This document shows, in pieces, positions 25,839 to 34,306 of a DNA stretch of 64,000 bases. The DNA is from Pseudozobellia thermophila (GTDB lineage Bacteria; Bacteroidota; Bacteroidia; Flavobacteriales; Flavobacteriaceae): assembly GCF_900141855.1 (NCBI RefSeq), contig NZ_FQYU01000001.1:345402-409401 (forward strand), written 5' to 3'. The notes under the pieces were generated by a model. The model was not told the origin of the DNA and ran no database searches. It worked only from the letters and a program-made list of their open reading frames with translations. The first letter of the stretch is position 1, and every line of letters starts with the position of its first letter. Both the position numbers and the translations under genes were made by a program.

Positions 25839-26412
25839 TCGTTTCAGCCAACAGTTTTTCTATTACTTTCGGAAAATGTTCATACTCCAGGTCATGTACC
25901 TTGGCGGCGATGGCTTCCGGACTGTCATCGGCCCCGACCGGGGTTTTGGCCTGAAAAATCACGGCCCCTTCGTCGTAATTCCCGTTTACATAATGGATGG
26001 TAATGCCCGTTTCCCTTTCATTGTTCGCTTTGACCGCCTTGTGCACCCGATCTCCGTACATGCCCTTTCCTCCGTATTTGGGCAGTAAGGCAGGGTGGAT
26101 GTTGATGATCTTATCGGGAAAGTCCGCAATGATATTGTCCGGTATTTTCCACAGGAAACCCGCCAGAACGATCAGGTCGGGACGGAGCGTTTTCAAAATG
26201 TGAAGCACCAAATCGGATTCGGCAAATGAATTCCTGTTAAAATACAGGGCGTTTATATTGAGCCGGTCGCAACGGTCCAACACCTTGGCGTTTCTCTTAT
26301 TGGTCAGTACGGCCGCCACCTCGACCACCGGGCTGTCTTCGAAAAACCTTACTATATTTTCTACATTAGACCCCGAGCCCGAGGCAAAAAGCACAATGCG
26401 TTTCGTTTTCAA
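25831..26412 (-). CDS. purN: Phosphoribosylglycinamide formyltransferase
   Basis: PurN transfers a formyl group from 10-formyltetrahydrofolate to GAR in purine synthesis. Motifs are the N-terminal FASGSGSNVENI (phosphate binding), the catalytic His in IINIHPALLP, and NGNYDEGAVIFQ with the catalytic Asp. The 193-residue length is normal. It is the first gene of a purN-rnhA unit and diverges from acpP. Confidence 0.95.
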   Translation of the reverse strand: MKTKRIVLFASGSGSNVENIVRFFEDSPVVEVAAVLTNKRNAKVLDRCDRLNINALYFNRNSFAESDLVLHILKTLRPDLIVLAGFLWKIPDNIIADFPDKIINIHPALLPKYGGKGMYGDRVHKAVKANNERETGITIHYVNGNYDEGAVIFQAKTPVGADDSPEAIAAKVHDLEYEHFPKVIEKLLAETNG

Positions 26413-26638
26413 AAGATTAAGGGTTTAAACTACTCGATTAATGAATTGCCTTTTTCCAAATTTGCCCCAAGTGGGACAAGGACCAGGTATATTCTACCCA
26501 TATGCTCCCCTCCGTTAGCCATCCTTTTAGGGCAAGGCACTGCAAAAATATTTGGGGCGAAAATAGTACTCTTGCATTTAAATTTAGTAAATTACCATAC
26601 ATTTTATCGGTTAATGGTGTTATTCAACCAAAGTTTTT

Positions 26639-26646
26639 TATTTTTG
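26639..26646 (+). promoter_or_regulatory. -7 box of the acpP promoter
   Basis: TATTTTTG is a full -7 consensus, 31 nt before the acpP ATG, and leaves a short A/T-rich leader. The -33 region is weak. Confidence 0.55.
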
Positions 26647-26677
26647 CCAACAATTTAAATTTAAAACCAATTTTATT

Positions 26678-26911
26678 ATGTCAGACATTGCATCAAGAGT
26701 AAAAGCTATCATCGTTGATAAATTAGGTGTTGATGAAAACGAAGTGGTAACGGAAGCTAGCTTTACAAACGACCTAGGGGCAGATTCTTTGGATACAGTG
26801 GAGTTGATTATGGAGTTCGAGAAAGAATTTGATATCCAAATCCCAGACGATCAAGCTGAGAACATCGCAACGGTTGGCCAGGCCATTAGTTATATAGAAG
26901 AAGCGAAGTAA
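26678..26911 (+). CDS. acpP: Acyl carrier protein
   Basis: ACP carries growing acyl chains on a phosphopantetheine arm. The attachment serine lies in the invariant block [17 protein letters not shown]. The 77 residues are highly acidic, as usual. It is the first gene of the conserved acpP-fabF-rnc cluster, although a hairpin terminator stands between acpP and fabF and probably sets acpP at higher expression than the downstream genes. Confidence 0.98.
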   Translation: MSDIASRVKAIIVDKLGVDENEVVTEASFTNDLGADSLDTVELIMEFEKEFDIQIPDDQAENIATVGQAISYIEEAK

Positions 26912-26942
26912 TCTTTATGATTCTTTAAAATAGAGATTTAAA

Positions 26943-26985
26943 ATTATCCATGTGGTAACCTTATCGCATGGATAATTTTTTTTAA
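26943..26985 (+). terminator. Intrinsic terminator (partial) after acpP
   Basis: ATTATCCATG, 14-nt loop, CATGGATAAT is followed by T7. It may lower but not stop transcription into fabF, 40 bp further on, which has no obvious promoter of its own. Confidence 0.75.
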
Positions 26986-27025
26986 TTTACGGTTGGCTTA
27001 AAAACATAACGAAAAATTAAGTTCA

Positions 27026-28279
27026 ATGCAATTAAAGCGAGTAGTAGTTACCGGACTTGGGGCATTAACGCCCATAGGCAATAATATCGAAGAATATTGG
27101 GAGGGGCTTAAAAGTGGAAAAAGCGGTTCGGCTCCCGTTACTTATTACGACACCGAAAAATTCAAGGTCAAATTTGCATGCGAACTTAAAAACTACAATG
27201 CGGAAGACCATTTTGACCGAAAGGAGGCGCGTAAACTGGATCGTTTCGCCCAGTACGCCTTGGTGTCGTCCGACGAGGCCATCAAAGATTCGGGCCTAAA
27301 AATAGAAAACTTGGACAAATTTCGCGTAGGCGTTATTTGGGGCGCCGGTATCGGCGGGTTGGAAACCTTTCAAAACGAGGTCATCAATTTTGCCAATGGT
27401 AACGGCACACCCCGGTTCAACCCCTTCTTCATACCCAAAATGATTGCAGATATCGCCCCTGGGCATATCTCTATCAAGCACGGTTTTATGGGGCCCAACT
27501 ATACCACCGTTTCGGCCTGTGCCTCATCGGCCAACGCCTTGATAGACGCCCTGAACTATATCCGTTTAGGCCATTGCGACGTCATCGTTTCCGGAGGAAG
27601 CGAGGCCGCGGTCACCATCGCCGGTATGGGAGGTTTTGGCGCCATGCATGCCCTATCGACCCGAAACGACAGTCCGGAAACCGCATCAAGGCCCTTTGAT
27701 GCCACACGTGACGGATTTGTACTGGGCGAAGGTGCAGGAGCCCTTATTCTCGAAGAATACGAGCACGCCAAGGCCCGGGGGGCAAAAATATATGCCGAGG
27801 TTGCCGGAGGCGGACTTTCGAGCGATGCCTACCACATGACGGCACCACACCCCGATGGCATTGGGGTTGTCCAGGTGATGAAAAACTGCCTGCGCGATGC
27901 CGGCCTAAAACCCGAAGATGTCGATGCCATCAATACCCACGGCACCTCGACCCCCTTGGGCGACGTGGCCGAACTAAAAGCCATAAGCGAGGTATTCGGC
28001 GATCACGCCCCGAGCATCAATATCAATTCGACCAAATCGATGACCGGGCACTTATTGGGGGCTGCCGGCGCCATTGAGGCCATAGCCTCGATCCTGGCCA
28101 TGGAAAACGGTATCGTACCGCCCACGATCAACCATTCGGTGGTCGATGAAAATATCGACCCCAATCTGAACCTGACGCTGAACAAGGCCCAGAAACGCGA
28201 AGTCAATGTGGCATTGAGCAACACTTTTGGCTTCGGCGGCCACAATGCCTGTGTGATTTTCAAAAAAATAAGCGAGTAA
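27026..28279 (+). CDS. fabF: Beta-ketoacyl-ACP synthase II
   Basis: FabF condenses malonyl-ACP with acyl-ACP in fatty acid elongation. The Cys-His-His triad is visible in VSACASSANALID, NTHGTSTPLGD and STKSMTGHLLGAAGA. The C-terminal SNTFGFGGHNACVIF block is typical. The 417 residues match the family. rnc starts 5 bp after its stop, so the two share a transcript. Confidence 0.98.
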   Translation: MQLKRVVVTGLGALTPIGNNIEEYWEGLKSGKSGSAPVTYYDTEKFKVKFACELKNYNAEDHFDRKEARKLDRFAQYALVSSDEAIKDSGLKIENLDKFRVGVIWGAGIGGLETFQNEVINFANGNGTPRFNPFFIPKMIADIAPGHISIKHGFMGPNYTTVSACASSANALIDALNYIRLGHCDVIVSGGSEAAVTIAGMGGFGAMHALSTRNDSPETASRPFDATRDGFVLGEGAGALILEEYEHAKARGAKIYAEVAGGGLSSDAYHMTAPHPDGIGVVQVMKNCLRDAGLKPEDVDAINTHGTSTPLGDVAELKAISEVFGDHAPSININSTKSMTGHLLGAAGAIEAIASILAMENGIVPPTINHSVVDENIDPNLNLTLNKAQKREVNVALSNTFGFGGHNACVIFKKISE

Positions 28280-28284
28280 CACCA

Positions 28285-29022
28285 ATGGGGTTTCCTTCAA
28301 ACATATTTAATTCCCATTCTAAACAGGATGGGGATTTTTTTTTGGGGATGACCAAGATTCTAGGATTCAAACCCAAGAACATCGAAATATACAAAAGAGC
28401 CTTCTTGCACCGATCGGCCAATCAAAAGGACAAGAAAGGCGTTCCCATGAACTACGAGCGCCTGGAGTTTTTGGGCGATTCGATGTTGGGCACCATTATT
28501 TCCAAATACCTTTTTGACGAAGTTCCCGAAGGAGACGAGGGCTATTTGACCAAAATGCGGTCGAAAATTGTAAGCCGCAAACACCTGAACGAACTGGGCA
28601 AGGACCTGGGACTCATCAGTTTTGTAAAAAGCAGGATACCGAAATCCCATTTCGGTGAAAACATTCACGGCAACGTCTTCGAGGCCTTGGTAGGGGCCAT
28701 CTACCTCGACCGAGGCTATAAATACTGCGAAAAATTTATCAGCGAAAGGGTCGTAGAGCCGTACGTCGATATAGAACAGCTCGAAGGAAAGGTCATCAGT
28801 TACAAGAGCTTGGTGATCGAATGGTGCCAAAAACAGAAAAAAACCTTTAATTTCAACGTTTACGAGGATACCGGCAATGATGAGCTCAAACACTTTGCCG
28901 TTAAACTGAGTATTGGAGGCAAGATCATGGCCAAGGCAAGGGCGACCTCCAAGAAGAAGGCCGAGGAAAGGGCCTCAAAAAGGGCATACTACGCCCTTCA
29001 GGACAAAATGGACAAATCATAG
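28285..29022 (+). CDS. rnc: Ribonuclease III
   Basis: RNase III cleaves double-stranded RNA in rRNA and mRNA processing. The catalytic signature ERLEFLGDSMLGTII is followed by the second acidic patch HGNVFEALVGAIYLD. A C-terminal double-stranded-RNA-binding domain (about 165-240) includes KAEERASKRAYYAL. The 245-residue length is normal, with a slightly extended N-terminus. The position directly after fabF is the usual Bacteroidota order. It would be the natural processor if the nearby small RNAs form duplexes, which is inference. Confidence 0.97.
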   Translation: MGFPSNIFNSHSKQDGDFFLGMTKILGFKPKNIEIYKRAFLHRSANQKDKKGVPMNYERLEFLGDSMLGTIISKYLFDEVPEGDEGYLTKMRSKIVSRKHLNELGKDLGLISFVKSRIPKSHFGENIHGNVFEALVGAIYLDRGYKYCEKFISERVVEPYVDIEQLEGKVISYKSLVIEWCQKQKKTFNFNVYEDTGNDELKHFAVKLSIGGKIMAKARATSKKKAEERASKRAYYALQDKMDKS

Positions 29023-29110
29023 ATTTTTTCATTTATGTAACTAAAACGTTATAGAATGCCAAAATTTGGCTTTCACCCTAACTAACCTAGGCGTTGTTCT
29101 GTATTAATAT

Positions 29111-29118
29111 TATATTTG
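29111..29118 (+). promoter_or_regulatory. -7 box of the IPExxxVDY gene
   Basis: TATATTTG is a full match to the consensus. It overlaps the TTG at 29116 that would be the furthest upstream start, so translation must begin downstream, most simply at ATG 29134. Confidence 0.6.
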
Positions 29119-29133
29119 CTGCTTTCTGTGCCT

Positions 29134-29601
29134 ATGGTAGCCACACATAAAATGTCGATTGATTTTTACGAAGATTCTTTCGATTTGATTGCCCTACACA
29201 GCAGTCTTGAAGATTATGCCATGGCCTACGCGCTCAACCTATATCTAAAATCGAACTTTAGAAGAAGGCGTAAAGATCTTGAAATATCGAACGATATAGC
29301 GGTTTCCATTTTTGAATGGAGGGATGATATCAACGATAGGTATTGGACCTTTTTCCCGAACCACAGCGTACGGGAAGATACCTCCGACCGAATGGACCTT
29401 TTCAGTAATGAGCCCGCTTATTCAATGTTTACCATGGTTCCGGAACACCGCGATGTAGATTATTTTATCAAGATCGAGCACGACGATGGCGCCAGTAGTA
29501 CAGAAAAGCTTTTGAAAACATTGTTGACCGTACCGAACATCGTTACGGCCTACCGTATAGATACTGACAAACTAAAATCAAAGAACAATTTAATTTATTA
29601 A
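29134..29601 (+). CDS. IPExxxVDY-family protein
   Basis: This belongs to a small uncharacterised family of Bacteroidota named after its conserved motif, seen here as VPEHRDVDYFIKIE near residue 110. The ATG at 29134 gives 155 residues beginning MVATHKMSIDFYED; the -7 box upstream rules out the TTG at 29116. There is no signal peptide or membrane segment. pyk begins 4 bp after its stop, a linkage commonly seen in flavobacteria, so the protein may serve central metabolism; no function is known. Confidence 0.88.
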   Translation: MVATHKMSIDFYEDSFDLIALHSSLEDYAMAYALNLYLKSNFRRRRKDLEISNDIAVSIFEWRDDINDRYWTFFPNHSVREDTSDRMDLFSNEPAYSMFTMVPEHRDVDYFIKIEHDDGASSTEKLLKTLLTVPNIVTAYRIDTDKLKSKNNLIY

Positions 29602-29605
29602 GCCA

Positions 29606-31048
29606 ATGCCTAGCAACAAGAAGACAAAGATAGTAGCCACCCTCGGACCGGCCACTAGCACCAAAGAGGTATTAAGAGAGATGATCGAAGCTGGCGTAGA
29701 TGTCTTTCGCATAAATTTTTCACATGCCAACTACGACGACGTTACCGAACGCATCAATATAATCCGTGAACTCAATGAAGAATTGGGAACCTATACCTCT
29801 ATCCTTGCCGACCTGCAAGGGCCGAAACTTCGCGTGGGCGTAATGTCGGGTGAGGTGGTAGTTGCCCCGGGCGACGAGATAACCTTTGTAACGGGAGAGC
29901 CGTTCGAGGGCACCAAGGAGAAGGTATATATGAACTATTCCGCCTTTCCAAAAGACGTAAAGGCCGGCGAACGGATCTTGTTGGACGACGGTAAGCTGAT
30001 GTTCGAAGTAGTAAATACCAACGGGGAAGACGAGGTCAAGGCCAAAGTGATCCAAGGAGGGCCTCTGAAATCCAAAAAAGGGGTGAACCTTCCCAATACG
30101 AACATTTCATTGCCCGCATTGACCGAAAAGGACATTAAGGATGCCATTTTTGCCGTTTCCAAAAATGTAGATTGGATCGCCCTTTCCTTTGTTCGCTTCA
30201 GTCAAGACCTTATCGATTTACAGAATTTGATCAAGGAGCATTCGGATGTCAAAATTCCGATCATCGCCAAAATTGAAAAACCCGAAGCGGTAGAGAACAT
30301 CGATAAGATAGTGGCCTATTGCGACGGTTTGATGGTTGCCCGAGGCGATTTGGGCGTCGAGGTGCCCGCCCAAGAGGTACCCTTGATCCAAAAGCAGCTT
30401 GTACTGCGCGCCAAAAGGGCCCGTATTCCCGTAATCATCGCCACCCAAATGATGGAAACCATGATTACAAGCCTTACCCCTACCCGTGCCGAGGTAAACG
30501 ATGTGGCCAACTCGGTAATGGACGGGGCCGATGCCGTCATGCTTTCCGGCGAAACGTCGGTCGGAAACTATCCCGTACAGGTCATCAATAAAATGGCGAG
30601 TATTCTCGAAAGCGTAGAAGGTTCAGAGCTGATCCAAGTGCCCCACGATCCGCCCCATATCCGCACCAAACGCTACATTACAAAATCAATTTGCTACCAT
30701 GCCGCCATAATGGCCAACGAAATTAAGGCCAAGGCCATCTCTACCTTGACCAATAGCGGGTACACCGCATTTCAAATCTCTGCTTGGCGCCCCAGTGCCC
30801 ATATTTTGGTCTTCACCGATAACAAGCGCATATTGACACAATTGAATCTTTTGTGGGGCGTAAAGGCCTTCTATTACGACAAATACGTGACCACCGATGA
30901 AACCATCGACGATGTCAACCAAATAGCTTGTGAAAAAGGCCTTTTGGAGGCGGGCGATATGCTTATCAGCTTGGCCGCCATGCCCATTAGGGACAAAGGG
31001 ATGGTGAATACCCTACGGGTAACCGAGATTGAAAGTAGCGATTTTTAA
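29606..31048 (+). CDS. pyk: Pyruvate kinase
   Basis: It makes pyruvate and ATP from phosphoenolpyruvate and ADP at the end of glycolysis. Motifs are the N-terminal KIVATLGPATS, FRINFSHANYDD, the active-site lysine block IPIIAKIEKPEAVENI and the MVARGDLGVEVP loop, then TQMMETM and PTRAEVNDVANSVMDG. The 480 residues have the usual domain order. It is co-transcribed with the IPExxxVDY gene and ended by a strong terminator. Confidence 0.97.
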   Translation: MPSNKKTKIVATLGPATSTKEVLREMIEAGVDVFRINFSHANYDDVTERINIIRELNEELGTYTSILADLQGPKLRVGVMSGEVVVAPGDEITFVTGEPFEGTKEKVYMNYSAFPKDVKAGERILLDDGKLMFEVVNTNGEDEVKAKVIQGGPLKSKKGVNLPNTNISLPALTEKDIKDAIFAVSKNVDWIALSFVRFSQDLIDLQNLIKEHSDVKIPIIAKIEKPEAVENIDKIVAYCDGLMVARGDLGVEVPAQEVPLIQKQLVLRAKRARIPVIIATQMMETMITSLTPTRAEVNDVANSVMDGADAVMLSGETSVGNYPVQVINKMASILESVEGSELIQVPHDPPHIRTKRYITKSICYHAAIMANEIKAKAISTLTNSGYTAFQISAWRPSAHILVFTDNKRILTQLNLLWGVKAFYYDKYVTTDETIDDVNQIACEKGLLEAGDMLISLAAMPIRDKGMVNTLRVTEIESSDF

Positions 31049-31089
31049 CCCGTTGCAGCCTTAAAACGGCAATTCGAATTAAAAAATTT

Positions 31090-31122
31090 GCCCCTTACCA
31101 ATTGGTAGGGGGCTTTTTTTTT
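31090..31122 (+). terminator. Intrinsic terminator after pyk
   Basis: GCCCCTTACCA / TGGTAGGGGGC with a two-base loop is followed by T8, about 40 bp past the pyk stop. Confidence 0.9.
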
Positions 31123-31179
31123 GGAAATACCCGGCCTAGATCAAGCAAAAGGTGGCCGTATCGAAAAACCAGGGCGATG

Positions 31180-31329
31180 TTATTCCTTAATTAGTACGGT
31201 CTGTACCTCGCCGCTGTTTTCCTTTTCCCTTTCGTTGGCAAGATCTTCGAGTTCGGACTCAACGGTGCACGAAAAAGCCGTCGTTGAGACCAAGGTCAGC
31301 AAACATAGCCTTAATAGTGATAATTTCAT
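31180..31329 (-). CDS. Small lipoprotein, 49 residues, unknown
   Basis: A short frame on the minus strand begins MKLSLLRLCLLTL and has a clear signal peptide with the lipobox AFSC (Cys21). The acidic, Glu-rich mature part is only 29 residues. It is convergent with pyk. I recognise no family. The textbook lipoprotein signal in so short a frame makes a chance ORF unlikely. Confidence 0.6.
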   Translation of the reverse strand: MKLSLLRLCLLTLVSTTAFSCTVESELEDLANEREKENSGEVQTVLIKE

Positions 31330-31487
31330 GGTTTTTGATTTGGGTCAAATTGGATAATATTAATGTAAAACTGATCTATACCCCATTTATTGTGTTCGAA
31401 CACACCTTAAGGCCATCGAAGAAACACCCTTTTTGGGAGCGACATATCGACCTTACCTCTACTTTAATCTTTTTTTATGATTTGATA

Positions 31488-31518
31488 TTGGTCTAAAATC
31501 AAGAGAGTAGTAGCTTTG
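31488..31518 (+). promoter_or_regulatory. Promoter of the small exporter gene
   Basis: TTG, 20 nt, TAGCTTTG (full -7 consensus, 31511-31518). The expected start of transcription is near 31524, only a few bases before the point at which the conserved protein frame begins. Confidence 0.65.
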
Positions 31519-31531
31519 TACACTAAAAAAT

Positions 31532-32002
31532 ATTGCTATCATAGTCGATTTTATAATTGCAGTTCTCTGGAGTCTGTCCCCCTTCGGGGAAGCCAAGGCC
31601 GGTATTCCCTACGGAATGCTAAAAGGCCTGAACGTGTATTTGGTATTTGTTACCTGTTTTTTGGCCAACGTGCTCGTGTTTCCCCTGATGCTTTTCTTTC
31701 TCGATAAGATCAACAAATACTTTTTGCGTTGGTTTTTCTATAAAAAATCGGCCATTTATGTAGCCCGAAGGGCGAAAACCGGTTCGGGTGAAAAAATCAA
31801 AAAATTCGGGTTTTGGGGCCTGATTCTTTTTGTAATGATTCCTTTGCCGGGAACGGGGGTCTATGCAGGAAGCATTGCCACCTACCTCTTTAAAATTGAG
31901 CGGAAAAAAGCTTTTTGGGCCAATACCATAGGTATTTTTCTTTCTTCGGCCATTGTATGGTCGGCCACGCTAATCTCTATGAAAAGTATGGGCAGCGCTT
32001 AA
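31532..32002 (+). CDS. COG2426-type small multidrug-export membrane protein, no canonical start codon
   Basis: This is a membrane protein of the 'putative small multi-drug export' family, with four or five membrane segments and no proven substrate. The first ATG (31616) cuts off a clearly conserved segment: the frame upstream reads WSLSPFGEAKAGIPYGM, which is the family's N-terminal signature. The frame is open back to a TAG at 31511-31513 but contains no ATG, GTG or TTG there. The start given (ATT at 31532) is a guess based on the promoter; ATC or ATA at 31538-31541 or a one-base error in the A6 run at 31525-31530 are alternatives. Later motifs include VMIPLPGTGVYAGS. Confidence 0.75.
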   Translation: MAIIVDFIIAVLWSLSPFGEAKAGIPYGMLKGLNVYLVFVTCFLANVLVFPLMLFFLDKINKYFLRWFFYKKSAIYVARRAKTGSGEKIKKFGFWGLILFVMIPLPGTGVYAGSIATYLFKIERKKAFWANTIGIFLSSAIVWSATLISMKSMGSA

Positions 32003-32034
32003 TTGCCCAAGCACGGCAACCTTTTGCGACTATC

Positions 32035-32493
32035 TTATTCTATGGCCAGGATTTCAATTTCCTTTCCGCCAAAAACGATATGTTCGCCCACTGACTTTCC
32101 CAGGAGGGACCGGCCTATGGGGGTGGCGATGGAAATACAGAAGACCGGCCGTCGTCCCACGCTTGCCTCTCCTGCCGAAACGGCCAAAAAATAGTCGGCC
32201 ATCGTCGTTTTTACCAAGCTGCCCAAGGCAGCCGTATCGCTTGCTCCGGTGATTTTTACCCGGCCCAGTACCTCTTTCATTTTTTCGGCCTCGCCCAGTT
32301 GACGTCCTAGTTTTTCCCGCTCCAACTGCAGCATGGCCCGGCCCGTTTCGTGCTTGTCCCCGGCCGAGCTCTTGGTCTCGCTTTGAAGCGATTCTTGAAC
32401 GCTGGCTATGTTCTTGCGTATTCGGGCAAGCCTACCCTCTACGAAGGCCGTACAGTGGTCGAGAAGTTGTTGCTTTGCCGTCAACCCTATCAA
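32035..32493 (-). CDS. GreA/GreB-like transcription factor
   Basis: This Gre-factor-like protein has an N-terminal coiled coil (about 1-75) and a C-terminal FKBP-like domain ending in GKSVGEHIVFGGKEIEILAIE. The coiled-coil tip carries acidic residues in SAGDKHETG, where GreA has the pair that stimulates RNA cleavage by stalled polymerase. Homologues are sometimes mislabelled as 3-oxoacyl-ACP synthase. At 152 residues it is the right size for GreA, but it lacks some of the usual sequence, so it may be a secondary Gre factor. Its start overlaps the stop of the IlvD/Edd gene by 4 bp, which implies coupling. Confidence 0.8.
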   Translation of the reverse strand: MIGLTAKQQLLDHCTAFVEGRLARIRKNIASVQESLQSETKSSAGDKHETGRAMLQLEREKLGRQLGEAEKMKEVLGRVKITGASDTAALGSLVKTTMADYFLAVSAGEASVGRRPVFCISIATPIGRSLLGKSVGEHIVFGGKEIEILAIE

Positions 32494-34214
32494 TGTGAAT
32501 CGCGTTCGACCTTTGAACCTGATCCCCCGACCAGAAAATCGAGATCGGCGCCCTTATCGGCCTGTTCGACATGGTCGATATACAGCTTAACGTAGCCACG
32601 ATCCGCCAAGGGTTCCGGAGCCACCCACGCCTTTCTTCTCTTTTCGAGCTCTTCGTCCGGTACATCCAAATGCAACTTTCTTTTTTCAACATCGAGTTCG
32701 ATCAGATCCCCATCGCGTACCAAGGCCAGATTACCCCCTACCGTTGATTCAGGTGAGACATGCAGTACCACGGTACCGCCGGCGGTACCGCTCATGCGAC
32801 CGTCCGAAATACGCACCATGTCCTTTACACCCTGCAAAATAAGTTTCTCGGGCAGGTCGACGTTGCCTACCTCGGGCATTCCGGGGTAGCCCTTCGGCCC
32901 CACCCCCTTAAGTACGATAACACTGTCTTTATCAATATCGAGATCGGGATCGTCTATTCGGTTGTGGTAGTCTTCCATCGTCTCGAAGACAACCGCCCTT
33001 CCCCTATGCCGCATTAAGTGCTTTGAGGCGGCAGATGGCTTTATTACCGATCCATTTTCAGAAAGATTGCCCTTCAGGACAGCTATCCCCGCTTCTTCTT
33101 GCAGCGGGTTTTCCAAGGTGCTTATTACTTGGTCGTTATAACAGACCGCATCGGCATAATTAGCACCCAACGTCTTGCCATTGACCGTAATTACCTCATT
33201 GTGCAACAAGGGTTTAAGGCGGTTCAGCACGACGGGAAGTCCGCCCGCGTAAAAGAAATCCTCCATCAGATAGTTTCCGGAGGGTTTAAGGTTGACCAAC
33301 AAGGGTACCTTGCTCCCATGGGTATCGAAATCCTCCAACTTCAAATCCACCCCGATCCTACCGGCGATAGCGGTCAAGTGTACGATCAGATTGGTCGAAC
33401 CCCCAACGGCCGAGTTGGTAACGATGGCGTTTTCAAAGGCCTCACGGGTCAATATCTTTGAGAGCTTTAGGTCTTCCCTTACCATCTCGACAATTCGTCT
33501 ACCTGACAATTGGGCGAACATCTTTTTTCTCGAGTCTGCGGCGGGTATCGATGAAAATCCGGGCAGGGTAAGCCCTAGGGCCTCTACCATGGTCGCCATG
33601 GTAGAGGCGGTACCCATGGTGTTGCAATGGCCGATACTCCGCGAAAGGCAGACCTCCGCTTCCCGAAAATCGGCATCGGTAAAACCTTCTTTTTTCTGTT
33701 TCTCCTTCACCATCCAGTTCATAGAGCCCGACCCGATCTTTTCTCCCCTAAAACGGCCGCTTAACATCGGTCCTCCGGGAACTACAATGGTCGGAAGGTC
33801 TACACTACAGGCTCCCATTACGGTAGAGGGCGTCGTTTTGTCGCAACCGGTCAAAAGTACTATCCCATCCAAGGGATTCGCCCGTATGGATTCTTCCGTA
33901 TCCATACTTGCCAGGTTTCTGAACAACATGGTGGTGGGCCTCATTATGGTCTCCCCCAGGCTCATTACCGGAAATTCCATGGGAAACCCGCCCGCTTCAA
34001 GTATACCGCGCCTGACAATTTCGGCAACATCGCGCAAATGCCCGTTGCAGGGGGTCAGTTCAGACCAAGTATTGCATATGCCTATTACCGGCTTTCCCTC
34101 GAAGTAATCGTCGGGATAACCTTGGTTTCGCAGCCAGGAACGGTGCGTAAAATTCATTTTCTTGTTGTCGCTGTTGAACCATTCGGAACTGCGAAGTTTC
34201 TTTTTTTCGGCCAT
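32490..34214 (-). CDS. IlvD/Edd-family dehydratase, probably sugar-acid dehydratase
   Basis: This iron-sulfur dehydratase removes water from an aldonic or dihydroxy acid. Cluster and active-site cysteines are in CNTWSELTPCNGH, LTGCDKTTPSTVMGACS and IGHCNTMGTASTMA. Length (574 from ATG 34214; 577 from 34223) and the N-terminal RSSEWFNSDNKKMNFTHRSWLRNQG are closer to L-arabinonate/D-xylonate-type dehydratases than to biosynthetic IlvD, and no ilv genes are nearby. With the 2-keto-3-deoxy-sugar-acid kinase and aldolase at 58-60 kb it could feed a non-phosphorylated sugar-acid route. Substrate assignment is inference. Confidence 0.82.
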   Translation of the reverse strand: MAEKKKLRSSEWFNSDNKKMNFTHRSWLRNQGYPDDYFEGKPVIGICNTWSELTPCNGHLRDVAEIVRRGILEAGGFPMEFPVMSLGETIMRPTTMLFRNLASMDTEESIRANPLDGIVLLTGCDKTTPSTVMGACSVDLPTIVVPGGPMLSGRFRGEKIGSGSMNWMVKEKQKKEGFTDADFREAEVCLSRSIGHCNTMGTASTMATMVEALGLTLPGFSSIPAADSRKKMFAQLSGRRIVEMVREDLKLSKILTREAFENAIVTNSAVGGSTNLIVHLTAIAGRIGVDLKLEDFDTHGSKVPLLVNLKPSGNYLMEDFFYAGGLPVVLNRLKPLLHNEVITVNGKTLGANYADAVCYNDQVISTLENPLQEEAGIAVLKGNLSENGSVIKPSAASKHLMRHRGRAVVFETMEDYHNRIDDPDLDIDKDSVIVLKGVGPKGYPGMPEVGNVDLPEKLILQGVKDMVRISDGRMSGTAGGTVVLHVSPESTVGGNLALVRDGDLIELDVEKRKLHLDVPDEELEKRRKAWVAPEPLADRGYVKLYIDHVEQADKGADLDFLVGGSGSKVERDSH

Positions 34215-34306
34215 TGAATTCAAGTTGGAGTTTTGATAGGATTAAAGTAATGATATTCAAGCAGACAAACAACGGCCCCCTCAAATAAGCAAACCCGTAC
34301 GTTGAA

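Noticed and set aside
33292-34107. 271-residue plus-strand open frame.
   Set aside because: It is antisense to the IlvD/Edd dehydratase and has no recognisable motif.
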